A stretch of DNA of 64,000 bases from positions 1-64,000 of the forward strand of contig JAYTVW010000088.1 in NCBI GenBank assembly GCA_043743785.1, written 5' to 3'. The notes under the pieces are model-generated. The model saw nothing but the letters and a program-made list of their open reading frames with translations. It did no database searches and was not told the DNA's origin. A program made the translations under genes and the position numbers. Shown here one piece after another: positions 53,222 through 61,789 of this stretch. Position 1 is the stretch's first letter, and each line of letters opens with the position of its first letter. This DNA is from JAQTNA01 sp043743785 (lineage in GTDB: Bacteria > Pseudomonadota > Gammaproteobacteria > Burkholderiales > Rhodocyclaceae).

Positions 53222-54352
53222 TCAGGGTTCCAGGAATTCGTTCATGGCAGCAAGGACGGCTTCGGGGCGCAGGTCGTTCAGGCATTTGAAATGACCCAGG
53301 GGGCATTCCCGCTTGAAGCAGGGGCTGCATTCCAGCTTGAGGGACAGGACGCGGGCCTTGTCCGACAGGGGCGGGGTGTAGCCCGGGCTGCTGGAGCCGA
53401 AGAGGGCCACCAGGGGCCGGCCGAGGGCTGCGGAGACGTGCATCAGGCCGGAATCGTTGCTGACCACCAGGGCTGCGGCGGCCAGCAGGTCTACCGCCTG
53501 GTCCAGGCTGGTGCGGCCGCAGAGATTGATGACGGCACCCGGGGCGGCGGCAGCGATTTCCGCAGCGATGGGGGCGTCCTTCTTGCCGCCCACCAGCCAC
53601 ACCGGCTGGCCGCGCTCTGCCAGCAGGCGGGCCAGGGCCGCGAAATGGGCGCTGGGCCAGCGCTTGGCCGGGCCGAACTCGGCGCCGGGGCAGAAGGCCA
53701 CGGGGGCGGGGGTGGTGTTTAGCCCCAGACTGGACAGGGTGCGGGCCACGGCGGCCGGATCGGCCTGCATGCGCGGATTGGGCAGGGGCCGCGGCAGGGG
53801 CGCGCCGGGGGCTTCCGCCAGTTGGGCGTAGCGCTCCACCTGCAGGGGTGTCTTGCCGGTGTCCAGGTGATGCACCTCGTTTATCAGTCCGAAACGCATC
53901 TCCCCCTTGAAACCGATGCGGCGGGGGATGCCCGAGAACCAGGGCACCAGGGCCGACTTCAAGGAATTGGGCAGGACATAGACGGCGTCATAGCCCCGGG
54001 CCGCCAGTTCCCGGCCGAGACGCCAGCGGGCCTTGAGATTGAGCTCGCCGTGGCCGAAGGGATTGTCCAGTACGCCGTCCACTTCCGGCATGCGCTTCAA
54101 TACGGCGGCCACATAAGGGGGCGCCAGGACGTCGATGCGGGCATCCGGGTGATATTGGCGCAGCCGCATGAACAAAGGCTGGGCCGCCACCGTGTCGCCT
54201 ATCCAGGAGGGGGCGACGATGAGAATTCGTGAGGGGTGAGGGGTGAGGGGTGAGGGGTGGTCCGTGCCAGTTTGACGTGCGAAGCTTTCCCCGGCCGTTT
54301 GATGTGCGTTCAGACCGGAGAGGGGGCGAGGGTTTTTCTCCTCACTCCTCAC
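53222..54352 (-). CDS. waaF: ADP-heptose:LPS heptosyltransferase II
   Basis: A glycosyltransferase of family 9 adding the second heptose to the LPS inner core. Recognised by SRILIVAPSWIGDTVAAQPL, LPNSLKSALVPWFSGI, LVSNDSGLMHVSAALGRPLV and the Cys-rich CSPCFKRECPLGHFKC. The core protein starts near residue 41. The first 40 residues come from GTGAGG-type repeats, and no ATG lies between GTG 54352 and the conserved IL strand. The true start is therefore unclear and may be this GTG. Confidence 0.92.
   Translation of the reverse strand: MRSEEKNPRPLSGLNAHQTAGESFARQTGTDHPSPLTPHPSRILIVAPSWIGDTVAAQPLFMRLRQYHPDARIDVLAPPYVAAVLKRMPEVDGVLDNPFGHGELNLKARWRLGRELAARGYDAVYVLPNSLKSALVPWFSGIPRRIGFKGEMRFGLINEVHHLDTGKTPLQVERYAQLAEAPGAPLPRPLPNPRMQADPAAVARTLSSLGLNTTPAPVAFCPGAEFGPAKRWPSAHFAALARLLAERGQPVWLVGGKKDAPIAAEIAAAAPGAVINLCGRTSLDQAVDLLAAAALVVSNDSGLMHVSAALGRPLVALFGSSSPGYTPPLSDKARVLSLKLECSPCFKRECPLGHFKCLNDLRPEAVLAAMNEFLEP
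54229..54260. repeat. GTGAGGG tandem repeat inside the waaF 5' end
   Basis: About four units of GTGAGGG(G) lie head to tail. Read on the minus strand they encode a His-Pro-Ser-Pro-Leu-Thr tract immediately before the conserved start of WaaF. Confidence 0.9.
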
Positions 54353-54390
54353 CCCTCACTCCTCACACTTTTCAAACACTCACTCCTCAC
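54337..54390. repeat. CTCACTCC/CTCACCCC repeat between waaF and the zinc-finger gene
   Basis: Repeated CTCACYCC units in opposite orientation to the copy at 54229. They cover the waaF GTG start region and stop short of the zinc-finger gene's 3' end. Confidence 0.88.
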
Positions 54391-54399
54391 GCCCTTCAT

Positions 54400-54600
54400 T
54401 CAATGATGCCCTTTGGGGGCGTCGCCGGTGAAGGTGTAGGTGGTGCCGCAGTAGGGGCACACGGTACTACCGGTCTTCAGCACGTCGAGGAAGACGCGGG
54501 GATGCCGGGACCACAGGGGGGAATCGGGTAGGGGGCAGTGCAGGGGCAGCTCGTGGGCCGTGACAGCGACGGCGCGGGAAGTGTCTTTGGTGTCAGCCAT
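54400..54600 (-). CDS. Zinc-finger protein of the zf-CHCC/NDUFS6-like type
   Basis: A 66-residue protein with CPLPDSPLWSRHPRVFLD and the zinc motif CPYCGTTYTF near the C-terminus. The Cys-His-Cys-Cys pattern occurs in the mitochondrial complex I subunit NDUFS6 and in small bacterial proteins encoded between ilvE and waaF. Its function in bacteria is not established. ATG 54600 begins MADTKDTSRAVAV. Confidence 0.87.
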   Translation of the reverse strand: MADTKDTSRAVAVTAHELPLHCPLPDSPLWSRHPRVFLDVLKTGSTVCPYCGTTYTFTGDAPKGHH

Positions 54601-54670
54601 GGTCGTTCCAGTTGGGGTTCGCGTGGGCAGAGGTATAGCAGAACGAGGAGGCGGAGTGGAGGGGCATTTA

Positions 54671-54699
54671 CTCCTCACCCCTCACCCCTCACTCCTCAC
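54671..54699. repeat. CTCACYCC repeat after ilvE
   Basis: Four tandem CTCACCCC/CTCACTCC units between the ilvE stop and the zinc-finger gene. Same family as 54229, 54337 and 63066. Confidence 0.88.
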
Positions 54700-54706
54700 G
54701 AATCAT

Positions 54707-55627
54707 TCAGACGTGGGTCAGCCAGTCGGCGTGGGCCGGCACCCTGCCGTTCACCACGTCGAAGAACATGCTTTGCAGCTGGGTGGTCACCGGGCCGCGA
54801 CGGCCGGCGCCGATCTGCCGGTTGTCCAGTTCCCGGATGGGCGTGACCTCGGCGGCGGTGCCGGTGAAGAAGGCCTCGTCGGCGCAATACACTTCGTCCC
54901 GGGTGATGCGCTTTTCGATGACCTGGATGCCCAGTTCATCGGCCAGGGTCAGCACCGTGGCCCGGGTAATGCCTTCCAGGCAGGAGGTCAGGTCCGGTGT
55001 GTACAGCTTGCCGTTCTTGACGATGAACATGTTCTCGCCGGCACCTTCGGCCACGTAGCCGTCCACATCCAGCAGCAGGGCTTCGTCGTAGCCGTCGTGA
55101 GCCACTTCCTGATGCGCCAGAATGGAGTTGGTGTAGGTGCCCACGGACTTCGAACGGCACATGTTGATGTTCACATGGTGGCGCGTGAAACTGGACGTCT
55201 TGACCCGGATACCCTTTTCCATGCCTTCGGCGCCCAGATAGGCGCCCCAGGGCCAGGCGGCCACGGCCACGTGGGTGGACAGGGCCGTGGCGGCGATGCC
55301 CATGGCTTCCGAACCGTAGAAGACGATGGGCCGGATGTAGCAGGATTCCAGCTTGTTCTCCCGCACCACGGACTTGTGGGCTTCCATGATGGTTTCCCGG
55401 TCAAAGGGCATTTTCATCTGGAAGATGTGGGCGGAGTTGAACAGCCGCTCCGTGTGCTCCTTGAGACGGAAGATGGCAGTGCCGTCGACGGTCTTGTAGG
55501 CGCGCACGCCCTCGAATACGCCCATGCCGTAGTGCAGGGTGTGGGTGAGGACATGGGTGGTGGCATTGCGCCAAGGCACGAGCTTACCGTCGTGCCAGAT
55601 GAAACCGTCGCGGTCGTCCATCGACAT
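54707..55627 (-). CDS. ilvE: Branched-chain amino acid aminotransferase
   Basis: A 306-residue class IV PLP enzyme (EC 2.6.1.42) making Leu, Ile and Val from their 2-keto acids. Family segments are HTLHYGMGVFEGVRAY, SCYIRPIVFYGSEAMG, the PLP lysine in CRSKSVGTYTNS and VAEGAGENMFIVKNG. Length matches E. coli IlvE. It heads the leftward operon continuing with the zinc-finger, waaF and NTF2-like genes. The open frame continues left of ATG 55627 over the opposing Nudix gene without meaning. Confidence 0.96.
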   Translation of the reverse strand: MSMDDRDGFIWHDGKLVPWRNATTHVLTHTLHYGMGVFEGVRAYKTVDGTAIFRLKEHTERLFNSAHIFQMKMPFDRETIMEAHKSVVRENKLESCYIRPIVFYGSEAMGIAATALSTHVAVAAWPWGAYLGAEGMEKGIRVKTSSFTRHHVNINMCRSKSVGTYTNSILAHQEVAHDGYDEALLLDVDGYVAEGAGENMFIVKNGKLYTPDLTSCLEGITRATVLTLADELGIQVIEKRITRDEVYCADEAFFTGTAAEVTPIRELDNRQIGAGRRGPVTTQLQSMFFDVVNGRVPAHADWLTHV

Positions 55628-55753
55628 GGTTTGAGTCTCCAGGCTGCTTTTAGGAAGCGCGCATTTTAGCGCATTTGGCGAGTGGGCGTCGTTCGTCGAA
55701 GCATGGACAGATGGGGGTAAAATGCCGGGCTTGACCAAAAACGGGAGCGTCTG

Positions 55754-56209
55754 ATGTCGGATCGCATCTGGAAACCCAATGTCACCGTGGCCGCCGTGGT
55801 GGAGCGGGATGGCCGTTTTCTGCTGGTGGAAGAAGAAACCGAGGCCGGCCTGTGTTTCAACCAGCCGGCCGGACACCTGGACGAGGGGGAATCCCTGGTG
55901 CAGGCCGCGGCCCGGGAAGCGCTGGAAGAGACCGCCTGGCATTTCGAGCCGAAATTTATTGTCGGCATCTACCAATGGCGCCGGCCCCAGGGCGATATCA
56001 CCTATTTGCGCTTTGCCTTCGGCGGCGAACTGACCGGTTTTGAACCCGAGCGGAAGCTGGATGAAGGCATCCTGCGGGCCGTGTGGATGACGCCGGAAGA
56101 GGTGGAGGCGACAAAAGATCGTCACCGCAGCCCCCTCATTGCCCAGTGTATCGCCGATTACCGTGCCGGCCAGCGCTACCCGCTGGAGCTGATCCGGCAT
56201 TACGAATGA
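55754..56209 (+). CDS. NudJ-like Nudix phosphatase
   Basis: A 151-residue Nudix enzyme with the box GHLDEGESLVQAAAREALEE and the NudJ-type start WKPNVTVAAVVERDGRFLLV. NudJ hydrolyses HMP-PP, the thiamine precursor, and nucleoside di- and triphosphates. It is directly upstream of mnmA, as in E. coli, which supports the assignment. Inverted-repeat copy D lies between the two. Confidence 0.92.
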   Translation: MSDRIWKPNVTVAAVVERDGRFLLVEEETEAGLCFNQPAGHLDEGESLVQAAAREALEETAWHFEPKFIVGIYQWRRPQGDITYLRFAFGGELTGFEPERKLDEGILRAVWMTPEEVEATKDRHRSPLIAQCIADYRAGQRYPLELIRHYE

Positions 56210-56223
56210 GTTTCGCAAGAGCA

Positions 56224-56350
56224 ATTTGAAACGCCGAGGCGCCGAGGCGCAGAGGAAAAGCAAAAAACCTGAGCATTAAGCACATCTCAAACGAGTGTGA
56301 GATTGTTCCTGCCCTGGTTTTCTTGGCGCCTCTGCGCCTCGGCGTTTAAT
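56224..56350. repeat. Inverted-repeat element, copy D
   Basis: The left arm TTTGAAACGCCGAGGCGCCG starts 15 bases after the nudJ-like stop, and the right arm ends GCGCCTCGGCGTTTAATA before mnmA. The core has its own small hairpin (CTCAAACGAGTGTGAG) and is unlike the other copies. Confidence 0.85.
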
Positions 56351-56376
56351 AGTGAATTTCAAGGGCGGAGAACCTG

Positions 56377-57486
56377 ATGTCTGAAAAGGGAACAGTGGTC
56401 GTCGGCATGTCCGGCGGGGTGGATTCGTCCGTGGCGGCCTTGCTGCTGAAGCAGCAGGGCTGGAAGGTCATTGGCCTGTTCATGAAGAACTGGGAGGATG
56501 ACGACGATGGGGAATATTGCTCCACGCGCCAGGATCTGCTCGACGTGGTGTCCGTGGCCGACGTGCTGGGCATCGACCTGGAGGTGGTGAATTTCGCCGC
56601 CGAATACAAGGAACGGGTGTTCGCCGAGTTCCTCAAGGAATACCATGCTGGCCGCACGCCGAATCCGGACGTGCTGTGCAATTCCGAGATCAAGTTCAAG
56701 GCTTTTCTGGATCACGCCATGAAATTGGGCGCCGACAAGATCGCCACCGGCCATTATGCGGGGGTGCGGGAAGTAGCCGGCGACCTGGGGCCGGAATTCC
56801 AACTGCTCAAGGCCGAGGACGGCACCAAGGACCAGAGTTACTTCCTGCACCGTCTGAACCAGGCCCAGTTGTCGAAGACCCTGTTTCCGCTGGCGGACGT
56901 GTACAAGCGGGACGTGCGCAAGATGGCGGCGGCGGCCGGCTTGCCGAATTTTGCCAAGAAGGACTCCACTGGCATCTGTTTCATCGGCGAGCGGCCCTTC
57001 AAGGAGTTCCTCTCCCGCTACCTGCCGGAACAGCCCGGAGAAATCCGCACCCTGGATGGGGGAAAACTGGTGGGCCAGCACACCGGGGTGACCTATCACA
57101 CCCTGGGACAGAGGAAGGGCCTGGGCATTGGCGGCCTGGCCGGGAACGACCAGGCAGGGGAACATGACGCCTGGTACGTGGCCGGCAAGGACATGCAAAA
57201 GAACGTTCTTTATGTGGTGCAGGGCCACGAGCACCCGGCCCTGTTGAAGGAGCGCCTGACGGCGGCGGACCTGTCCTGGGTCAAGGGCCGTGCGCCCCAC
57301 ACCCACTGGGTATATTGCGCCAAGACCCGCTATCGTCAGGAGGACGCGCCCTGCGAGGTGGAGTCGGTGGACGCGGACAAGCTGGAAATGGCTTTCGCGC
57401 TACCCCAGTGGGCGGTGACGCCGGGCCAGTCCGTGGTGCTGTATGAGAGCCGGGTGTGCCTGGGGGGCGGGGTGATTCAAGGGTAG
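56377..57486 (+). CDS. mnmA: tRNA 2-thiouridine synthase MnmA
   Basis: A 369-residue enzyme (EC 2.8.1.13) thiolating U34 of Glu, Gln and Lys tRNAs. The PP-loop SGGVDSSVAALLL, the catalytic Cys in PNPDVLCNSEIKF and the second Cys in DSTGICFIGER are present, with the HTLGQRKGLGIGG segment. Length is normal. It ends the nudJ-mnmA pair and is followed by a shared terminator. Confidence 0.96.
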   Translation: MSEKGTVVVGMSGGVDSSVAALLLKQQGWKVIGLFMKNWEDDDDGEYCSTRQDLLDVVSVADVLGIDLEVVNFAAEYKERVFAEFLKEYHAGRTPNPDVLCNSEIKFKAFLDHAMKLGADKIATGHYAGVREVAGDLGPEFQLLKAEDGTKDQSYFLHRLNQAQLSKTLFPLADVYKRDVRKMAAAAGLPNFAKKDSTGICFIGERPFKEFLSRYLPEQPGEIRTLDGGKLVGQHTGVTYHTLGQRKGLGIGGLAGNDQAGEHDAWYVAGKDMQKNVLYVVQGHEHPALLKERLTAADLSWVKGRAPHTHWVYCAKTRYRQEDAPCEVESVDADKLEMAFALPQWAVTPGQSVVLYESRVCLGGGVIQG

Positions 57487-57520
57487 TTGCAAGTTTCAAG
57501 TGCAAGCCGCAAGGAAAAAC

Positions 57521-57546
57521 AGGGGGCGCCACGAGCGCCCCTTTGT
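57521..57546. terminator. Bidirectional terminator between mnmA and a hybrid kinase
   Basis: AGGGGGCGC and GCGCCCCT form an 8-bp stem with a CACGA loop, with A-rich sequence left and TTTGTTT right. It lies between the convergent mnmA and kinase genes. Confidence 0.8.
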
Positions 57547-57561
57547 TTCAGGAGGCGGGGT

Positions 57562-60500
57562 TCAGGCAGGCTTGGATAGCCACTTCAATACGGTGTTGAA
57601 GAGATTTTCCAGGTCCATGGGCTTGGCGACGAAATCGTTCATGCCGGTGGCGAGGCAGCGGGCGCGGTCTTCGCTGAAGGCGTTGGCCGTCATGGCCAGG
57701 ATAGGCGTGCGGTGCGCGGTAGCCGACTGGCGGATCTGGCGTGTCGCTTCCAGCCCATCCATGGTGGGCATTTGCACGTCCATCAGGATCAAGTCATAGC
57801 GCTGCGCTTGGATCATGGCGACGGCGACGCCGCCATCCTCCGCCTGGTCGATTTCCAGGCCCAACTCCCCCAGCAATTCGCTGGCGATTTCCCGGTTGAT
57901 AGACTCGTCATCCACCACCAGGATGCGGCGGCCAGCGTAATTCAGTCGCAGGGTTGCTTCCGCTGAGGTTTGCTCCCGTGGGGCTGCCCCAGCGTTGAGC
58001 GGGGGGAGTTTGCGCAGGCGCGCGGTGAACCAGAAGGTGCTTCCGACCCCCGGTTGGCTGTCCGAGCCGACCTCGCCCCCCATCATGCCGGCCAGTTTTC
58101 GGGCGATAGCCAGCCCAAGGCCGGTGCCGCCGTATTTCCGTGTGGTCGAGTTGTCGGCCTGCTCGAAGGCGTTGAAGACGCGGGGGAGCGCTTCCGGGGC
58201 GATGCCGATGCCCGTATCCCTGACCTCGAAGCGAATGAGGGCGCTGTCCCCGTCCTCCTCCAGCGTGTGGGCGTGCAGCAGTACCGCGCCGGCATCAGTG
58301 AATTTGACGGCGTTCGCGGCATAGTTCAGCAGAATTTGCTGGAGCCGGGTCGGGTCTCCGATGAAGCGTTGCGCCGGCACGGCGACTTCCATACTCAAGG
58401 CCAGGTGCTTGGCCGCAGCCTGGGGCTGGAGGAGGGTGAGCACGTTGGCCACCAAAGTGCCGATCTGGAGATCGGTCTCTTCCAGTGTGAACTTGCCGGC
58501 CTCGATTTTCGATAAATCCAGGATGGCGTTGATGACTTCCAGCAAATGCCTGCTGGCGGCGTCGATCTTGTTCAGGCGGTCGGTGATGGGCGCGGGCACA
58601 CCGGACCGGCGGATGAGGGCCGTCATGCCGCTGATGGCGTTCAGCGGGGTGCGGATTTCATGGCTCATGTTGGCCAGAAAGGCGCTCTTGGCCACATTGG
58701 CCGCCTCCGCAGCCACTCGCTGAATGTTGGCCTGCAGACTCCGGACGCCGTAGCTTACATTCGCCGCCAGTTCTTCCAACAGGCTGATTTCCTCCGGGGA
58801 GAAGGCGTCGGATTCGGCAGAATAAATAGTCAAGGCCCCCTGCGTCCGCCCCTCGATGACCAGGGGCACGGCGATACTGGACTGGTAGCCCCGGCGCAGG
58901 GCGGCTTCCCGCCAGGGGGCCATGACCGGGTTGCTGAGAATGTCATGGTTGATCTGGGTCTGGCCGGTGCGGATGGCCTTGCCGGTGGGACCCCGGCCAG
59001 TCTCCTTGTTTTCATCCCAGGACAGCTTGATATTCTCCAGGTAGCCCTCCTCATAACCGGATTGGGCATAAGGGCGGACGGATTTTTCTGCATCGTTTTC
59101 CGCCAGGCCGATCCAGGCCATGAGGTAACCTCCGGTGTCCACCAGCATGCGACAGACGTCGCTGTAAAGCTCGGCTTCAGTGGTGACCCGGACGAGGGCG
59201 AAATTGCATTTGCTGAGGAGGCGCAGCGCCCGGTTGAGGCGCAATTGTTCCTGCCCGGCCTTCATGCGCTCCGTAATGTCTTCGAAGACGGTGGCGAATC
59301 TGTTCGGCCCCGGCGACACCACCGATATGGAAAAAGCCTTACCCAGCGGCGCGAAGTTGGTTTCGAAGTGCCGTGATGCCCCTCCTCGGGCGACCTCCGC
59401 ATAGTCCGCCAGATAGGGCGGGGTGGCCTGGCCGTAGGCTTCGGTGGCGCTACGCCCGATGACCGCTGTCCGGGGCAGCTCCAGCAGCGATTCAAAGGCT
59501 GGGTTCACGTCCGTGATGCGGTAATCGACGGGGTTGCCCCCTGCGTCCAGGATCAACTCGTGGAGCGCGACCCCTTCCGACATGGCATCAAAGAGGGAGC
59601 GGAAACGCTTTTCGCTTTCCTGCAACTCCGCCGTAAAGGTCCGGTTGCGGCGGTGCGCGCGTATCAGCAGCCAGGCACCCGCCCCCATGCTCAGGCAGAA
59701 AGACAACGCGAGGGTGAGGGTGACCAGTGCTTCCTTGTACCAGTCGGCCAGGAAGTCCTCCCGGGCCATGCCCACATTCAAGTAGAAACCATAGGTGCCA
59801 TGGCGCCGGTAGCTATGGACGCGGGTGATGCCGTCGATGCTGCTGGCGCCGCTGACATAGGTGCCCACATCGGGGTTTTGCCGCAGTGATGCCAGAAACT
59901 CCGTGGAGAGGATCTGTGCCCCTGTTGTCGTGTTGGCCCCTGTTTCGGGGTAGCGGACCAGGATGGCGCGGTCGGCATTGCGCAAGGCAATGGAGCCATG
60001 CTCGCCCAGTTTCAGGGCCGAGAAGCGCTTGAGCAGGGAGTCCAGTTCCAGGTTGGCCACTGCGACCCCGGCAAAGCTGCCGTCGGCATGGTTGAGGCGC
60101 TTCGATACGATCAAGCCCCACTTGCCACTGATCTTGCCCTTGAGGGGGCCGGTGATCCGCACCTGATCACTGGCGTTTTCCCGGTGGTAGTGGAAATATT
60201 CCCGGTCCCGGATGGCGCTGCCGGCTGGCGGGGGGCCTTCAAAGCCGTGGGTCATGTCGCCGGCTTGGTCGGAAATACGCATGGAGGCGAGTTCCGGGTG
60301 GAGGGTCACCAACAGGCGGATGCGCGCGTTGAGGGTGCGATCCCCGTTTGCTTCCTCCGGGCGGCGGCGGGAATAATCATCCGCCAGGATACGCAGGGTC
60401 TGATCCACCTCGCCAAAGGTGGCGCCTATCTGATGGTAGAGCACCAGACTCAGGTTCTGGGTGGCGGTTTCTGCGGTGGCGTGATGGTGCTGCAGGCTGC

Positions 60501-60603
60501 GCTGCAGGGACCACAGGGCCAGCCCGCCAGCGAAAGTGCACAGCAATCCGGCCACGAGGGCCATTCGCACCGCAAAGCTCAGGCGCCGCGGAGTTTCCTG
60601 CAT
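57562..60603 (-). CDS. Large membrane hybrid kinase (Cache, PAS, GAF, HisKA, HATPase, REC)
   Basis: A 1013-residue kinase. TM helices at about 15-35 and 285-310 enclose a dCache-like periplasmic sensor. A PAS-like domain (about 335-460), a GAF domain (about 470-620), HisKA with H648 (SHEIRTPLNAISGM), an ATPase domain (DTGIGIAPE, GGTGLGLAI) and a C-terminal receiver (ILVVDDESINRE) follow. No Hpt. AGAGGGG before ATG 60603 decides the start over a GTG at 60621. No partner gene adjoins it. Confidence 0.92.
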   Translation of the reverse strand: MQETPRRLSFAVRMALVAGLLCTFAGGLALWSLQRSLQHHHATAETATQNLSLVLYHQIGATFGEVDQTLRILADDYSRRRPEEANGDRTLNARIRLLVTLHPELASMRISDQAGDMTHGFEGPPPAGSAIRDREYFHYHRENASDQVRITGPLKGKISGKWGLIVSKRLNHADGSFAGVAVANLELDSLLKRFSALKLGEHGSIALRNADRAILVRYPETGANTTTGAQILSTEFLASLRQNPDVGTYVSGASSIDGITRVHSYRRHGTYGFYLNVGMAREDFLADWYKEALVTLTLALSFCLSMGAGAWLLIRAHRRNRTFTAELQESEKRFRSLFDAMSEGVALHELILDAGGNPVDYRITDVNPAFESLLELPRTAVIGRSATEAYGQATPPYLADYAEVARGGASRHFETNFAPLGKAFSISVVSPGPNRFATVFEDITERMKAGQEQLRLNRALRLLSKCNFALVRVTTEAELYSDVCRMLVDTGGYLMAWIGLAENDAEKSVRPYAQSGYEEGYLENIKLSWDENKETGRGPTGKAIRTGQTQINHDILSNPVMAPWREAALRRGYQSSIAVPLVIEGRTQGALTIYSAESDAFSPEEISLLEELAANVSYGVRSLQANIQRVAAEAANVAKSAFLANMSHEIRTPLNAISGMTALIRRSGVPAPITDRLNKIDAASRHLLEVINAILDLSKIEAGKFTLEETDLQIGTLVANVLTLLQPQAAAKHLALSMEVAVPAQRFIGDPTRLQQILLNYAANAVKFTDAGAVLLHAHTLEEDGDSALIRFEVRDTGIGIAPEALPRVFNAFEQADNSTTRKYGGTGLGLAIARKLAGMMGGEVGSDSQPGVGSTFWFTARLRKLPPLNAGAAPREQTSAEATLRLNYAGRRILVVDDESINREIASELLGELGLEIDQAEDGGVAVAMIQAQRYDLILMDVQMPTMDGLEATRQIRQSATAHRTPILAMTANAFSEDRARCLATGMNDFVAKPMDLENLFNTVLKWLSKPA

Positions 60604-60709
60604 GAGTCCCCTCTTACCCACTATGTATGCGCCGAAGGCGCTACCGGCTGGACAGCGGGCGCCTGCTGTTTTTGCTTGCTACGTGAAGCGGCCTTAGGCG
60701 ATTTCTGTC

Positions 60710-60838
60710 AATAAATGTCCCCGCTGACTTGTCTTTTCGCTCCCCTGCGGCGTTGCGCCGCCCTTACATGGCTCGCCATGCGTGGTTGGTCGCGCCTTGC
60801 AGGGAAACGAAAATCCGGCGTCTTCGGGTACATTTATT
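60710..60838. repeat. Inverted-repeat element upstream of the GST gene
   Basis: AATAAATGTCCCCG (60710-60723) and CGGGTACATTTATT (60825-60838) are inverted repeats with 13 of 14 matching bases, enclosing 101 bp with a small GC hairpin. It has no coding capacity and may be the relic of a mobile element. Confidence 0.65.
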
Positions 60839-60851
60839 TCCGGCAATCGCC

Positions 60852-61460
60852 TTACTCGTGCGGTACCGTCTCTGCGAAGGAAGGCCGCAGCTTGAGCTTG
60901 TCGTTGAGCCTGGCCAGATTCGGGTATTTCTCGCGCCAGTTGAAGTCGGTGATGCGGAAGGCGAGGTAGCCCAGGGCCGAACCCACGGCGATGTCGGCCA
61001 TGGTGAAGCTGTTGCCGTGGGTCCATACGCTTTCCCCCACGTCTTCCGCCATTACCTGCACCGCGCGCTGCACTTTTTCCATCTGCTTTTCAACGAACTG
61101 GGCGCTGCGCCGGCCGGCCTGGCGGCGCTTTTCCAACACGATATTGGCTGCCGCGTCACAGACGCCGTCCGCCAGGGCTTCCCAGCGCTTCACCTGAGTG
61201 CGTTCCCGGTTGGTTTGGGGCAGCAGGCGGTTGTTGGGGGAGACATTGTCCAGGTATTCGCAGATCACCCGGGAGTCGAACAGGGTGTTCTCGTCATCCA
61301 GCACAAGGACCGGAACCTTGCCCAGGGGGTTGAGGTTGGGAACAAAGCTGCCTTCCTCCCAAGGCGAATCCAGCACAAAATCGTACTCGATTTTCTTTTC
61401 GGCCAGGACGATGCGTGTCTTGCGTACGTAGGGACTGGTATGGGTGCCGACGAGTTTCAT
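60852..61460 (-). CDS. Glutathione S-transferase family protein
   Basis: A 202-residue enzyme with an N-terminal thioredoxin fold (MKLVGTHTSPYVRKTRIVLA) that includes the SPY start typical of bacterial GSTs such as YibF, the conserved GKVPVLVLDD cis-Pro loop and a helical C-terminal domain (TMADIAVGSALGYLAFR). It conjugates or reduces an unknown electrophile. Single gene. Confidence 0.92.
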   Translation of the reverse strand: MKLVGTHTSPYVRKTRIVLAEKKIEYDFVLDSPWEEGSFVPNLNPLGKVPVLVLDDENTLFDSRVICEYLDNVSPNNRLLPQTNRERTQVKRWEALADGVCDAAANIVLEKRRQAGRRSAQFVEKQMEKVQRAVQVMAEDVGESVWTHGNSFTMADIAVGSALGYLAFRITDFNWREKYPNLARLNDKLKLRPSFAETVPHE

Positions 61461-61789
61461 TATGTGGAACCGCGTACTAGGGGTTGGAGGGCGGATTATA
61501 GCATCGGCACCCGGGAGACCGCCTGCTCCAGGAACTTGCTCCAGGGCAATCGCGCGAATGTCAAAAGAATCGCCGGAAGTCCATCTCCCTCCCCTTCAAG
61601 GGGAGGGCTGGGGTGGGGATGGGTTCGGAACGGCGGAAAAAAGACCATATTCCCTTACGCACAAACCTCATCCCCCTCCTAACCTCCCCCTTGAAGGGGG
61701 AGGGATAAATGCCAACCGGATTCATGCGATTGCCTTGCTCCGTGCTTCAGAGCGGCGGCTGCGGGGCGCGTCCATGCGACGGTTCAGCT
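61461..61789. other. Gap holding a repeat element
   Basis: A 329-base stretch without a gene. It holds the GST promoter region on the left and a large inverted-repeat element (61581-61708) on the right, with nothing else I can support. Confidence 0.6.
61581..61708. repeat. CCCTCCCCTTCAAGGGGAGGG-type inverted-repeat element
   Basis: Two palindromes, CTCCCCTTCAAGGGGAG on the left and CTCCCCCTTGAAGGGGGAG on the right, are themselves inverted copies together with an adjoining GGGGTGGGGATGG / CCATCCCC-like segment. The form is typical of scattered intergenic repeats in proteobacteria. Confidence 0.8.

Noticed and set aside
55628..56263. Long leftward extension of ilvE
   Set aside because: The extension runs antisense through the NudJ-like gene and into a repeat; IlvE proteins start at the MSMDDRD region.
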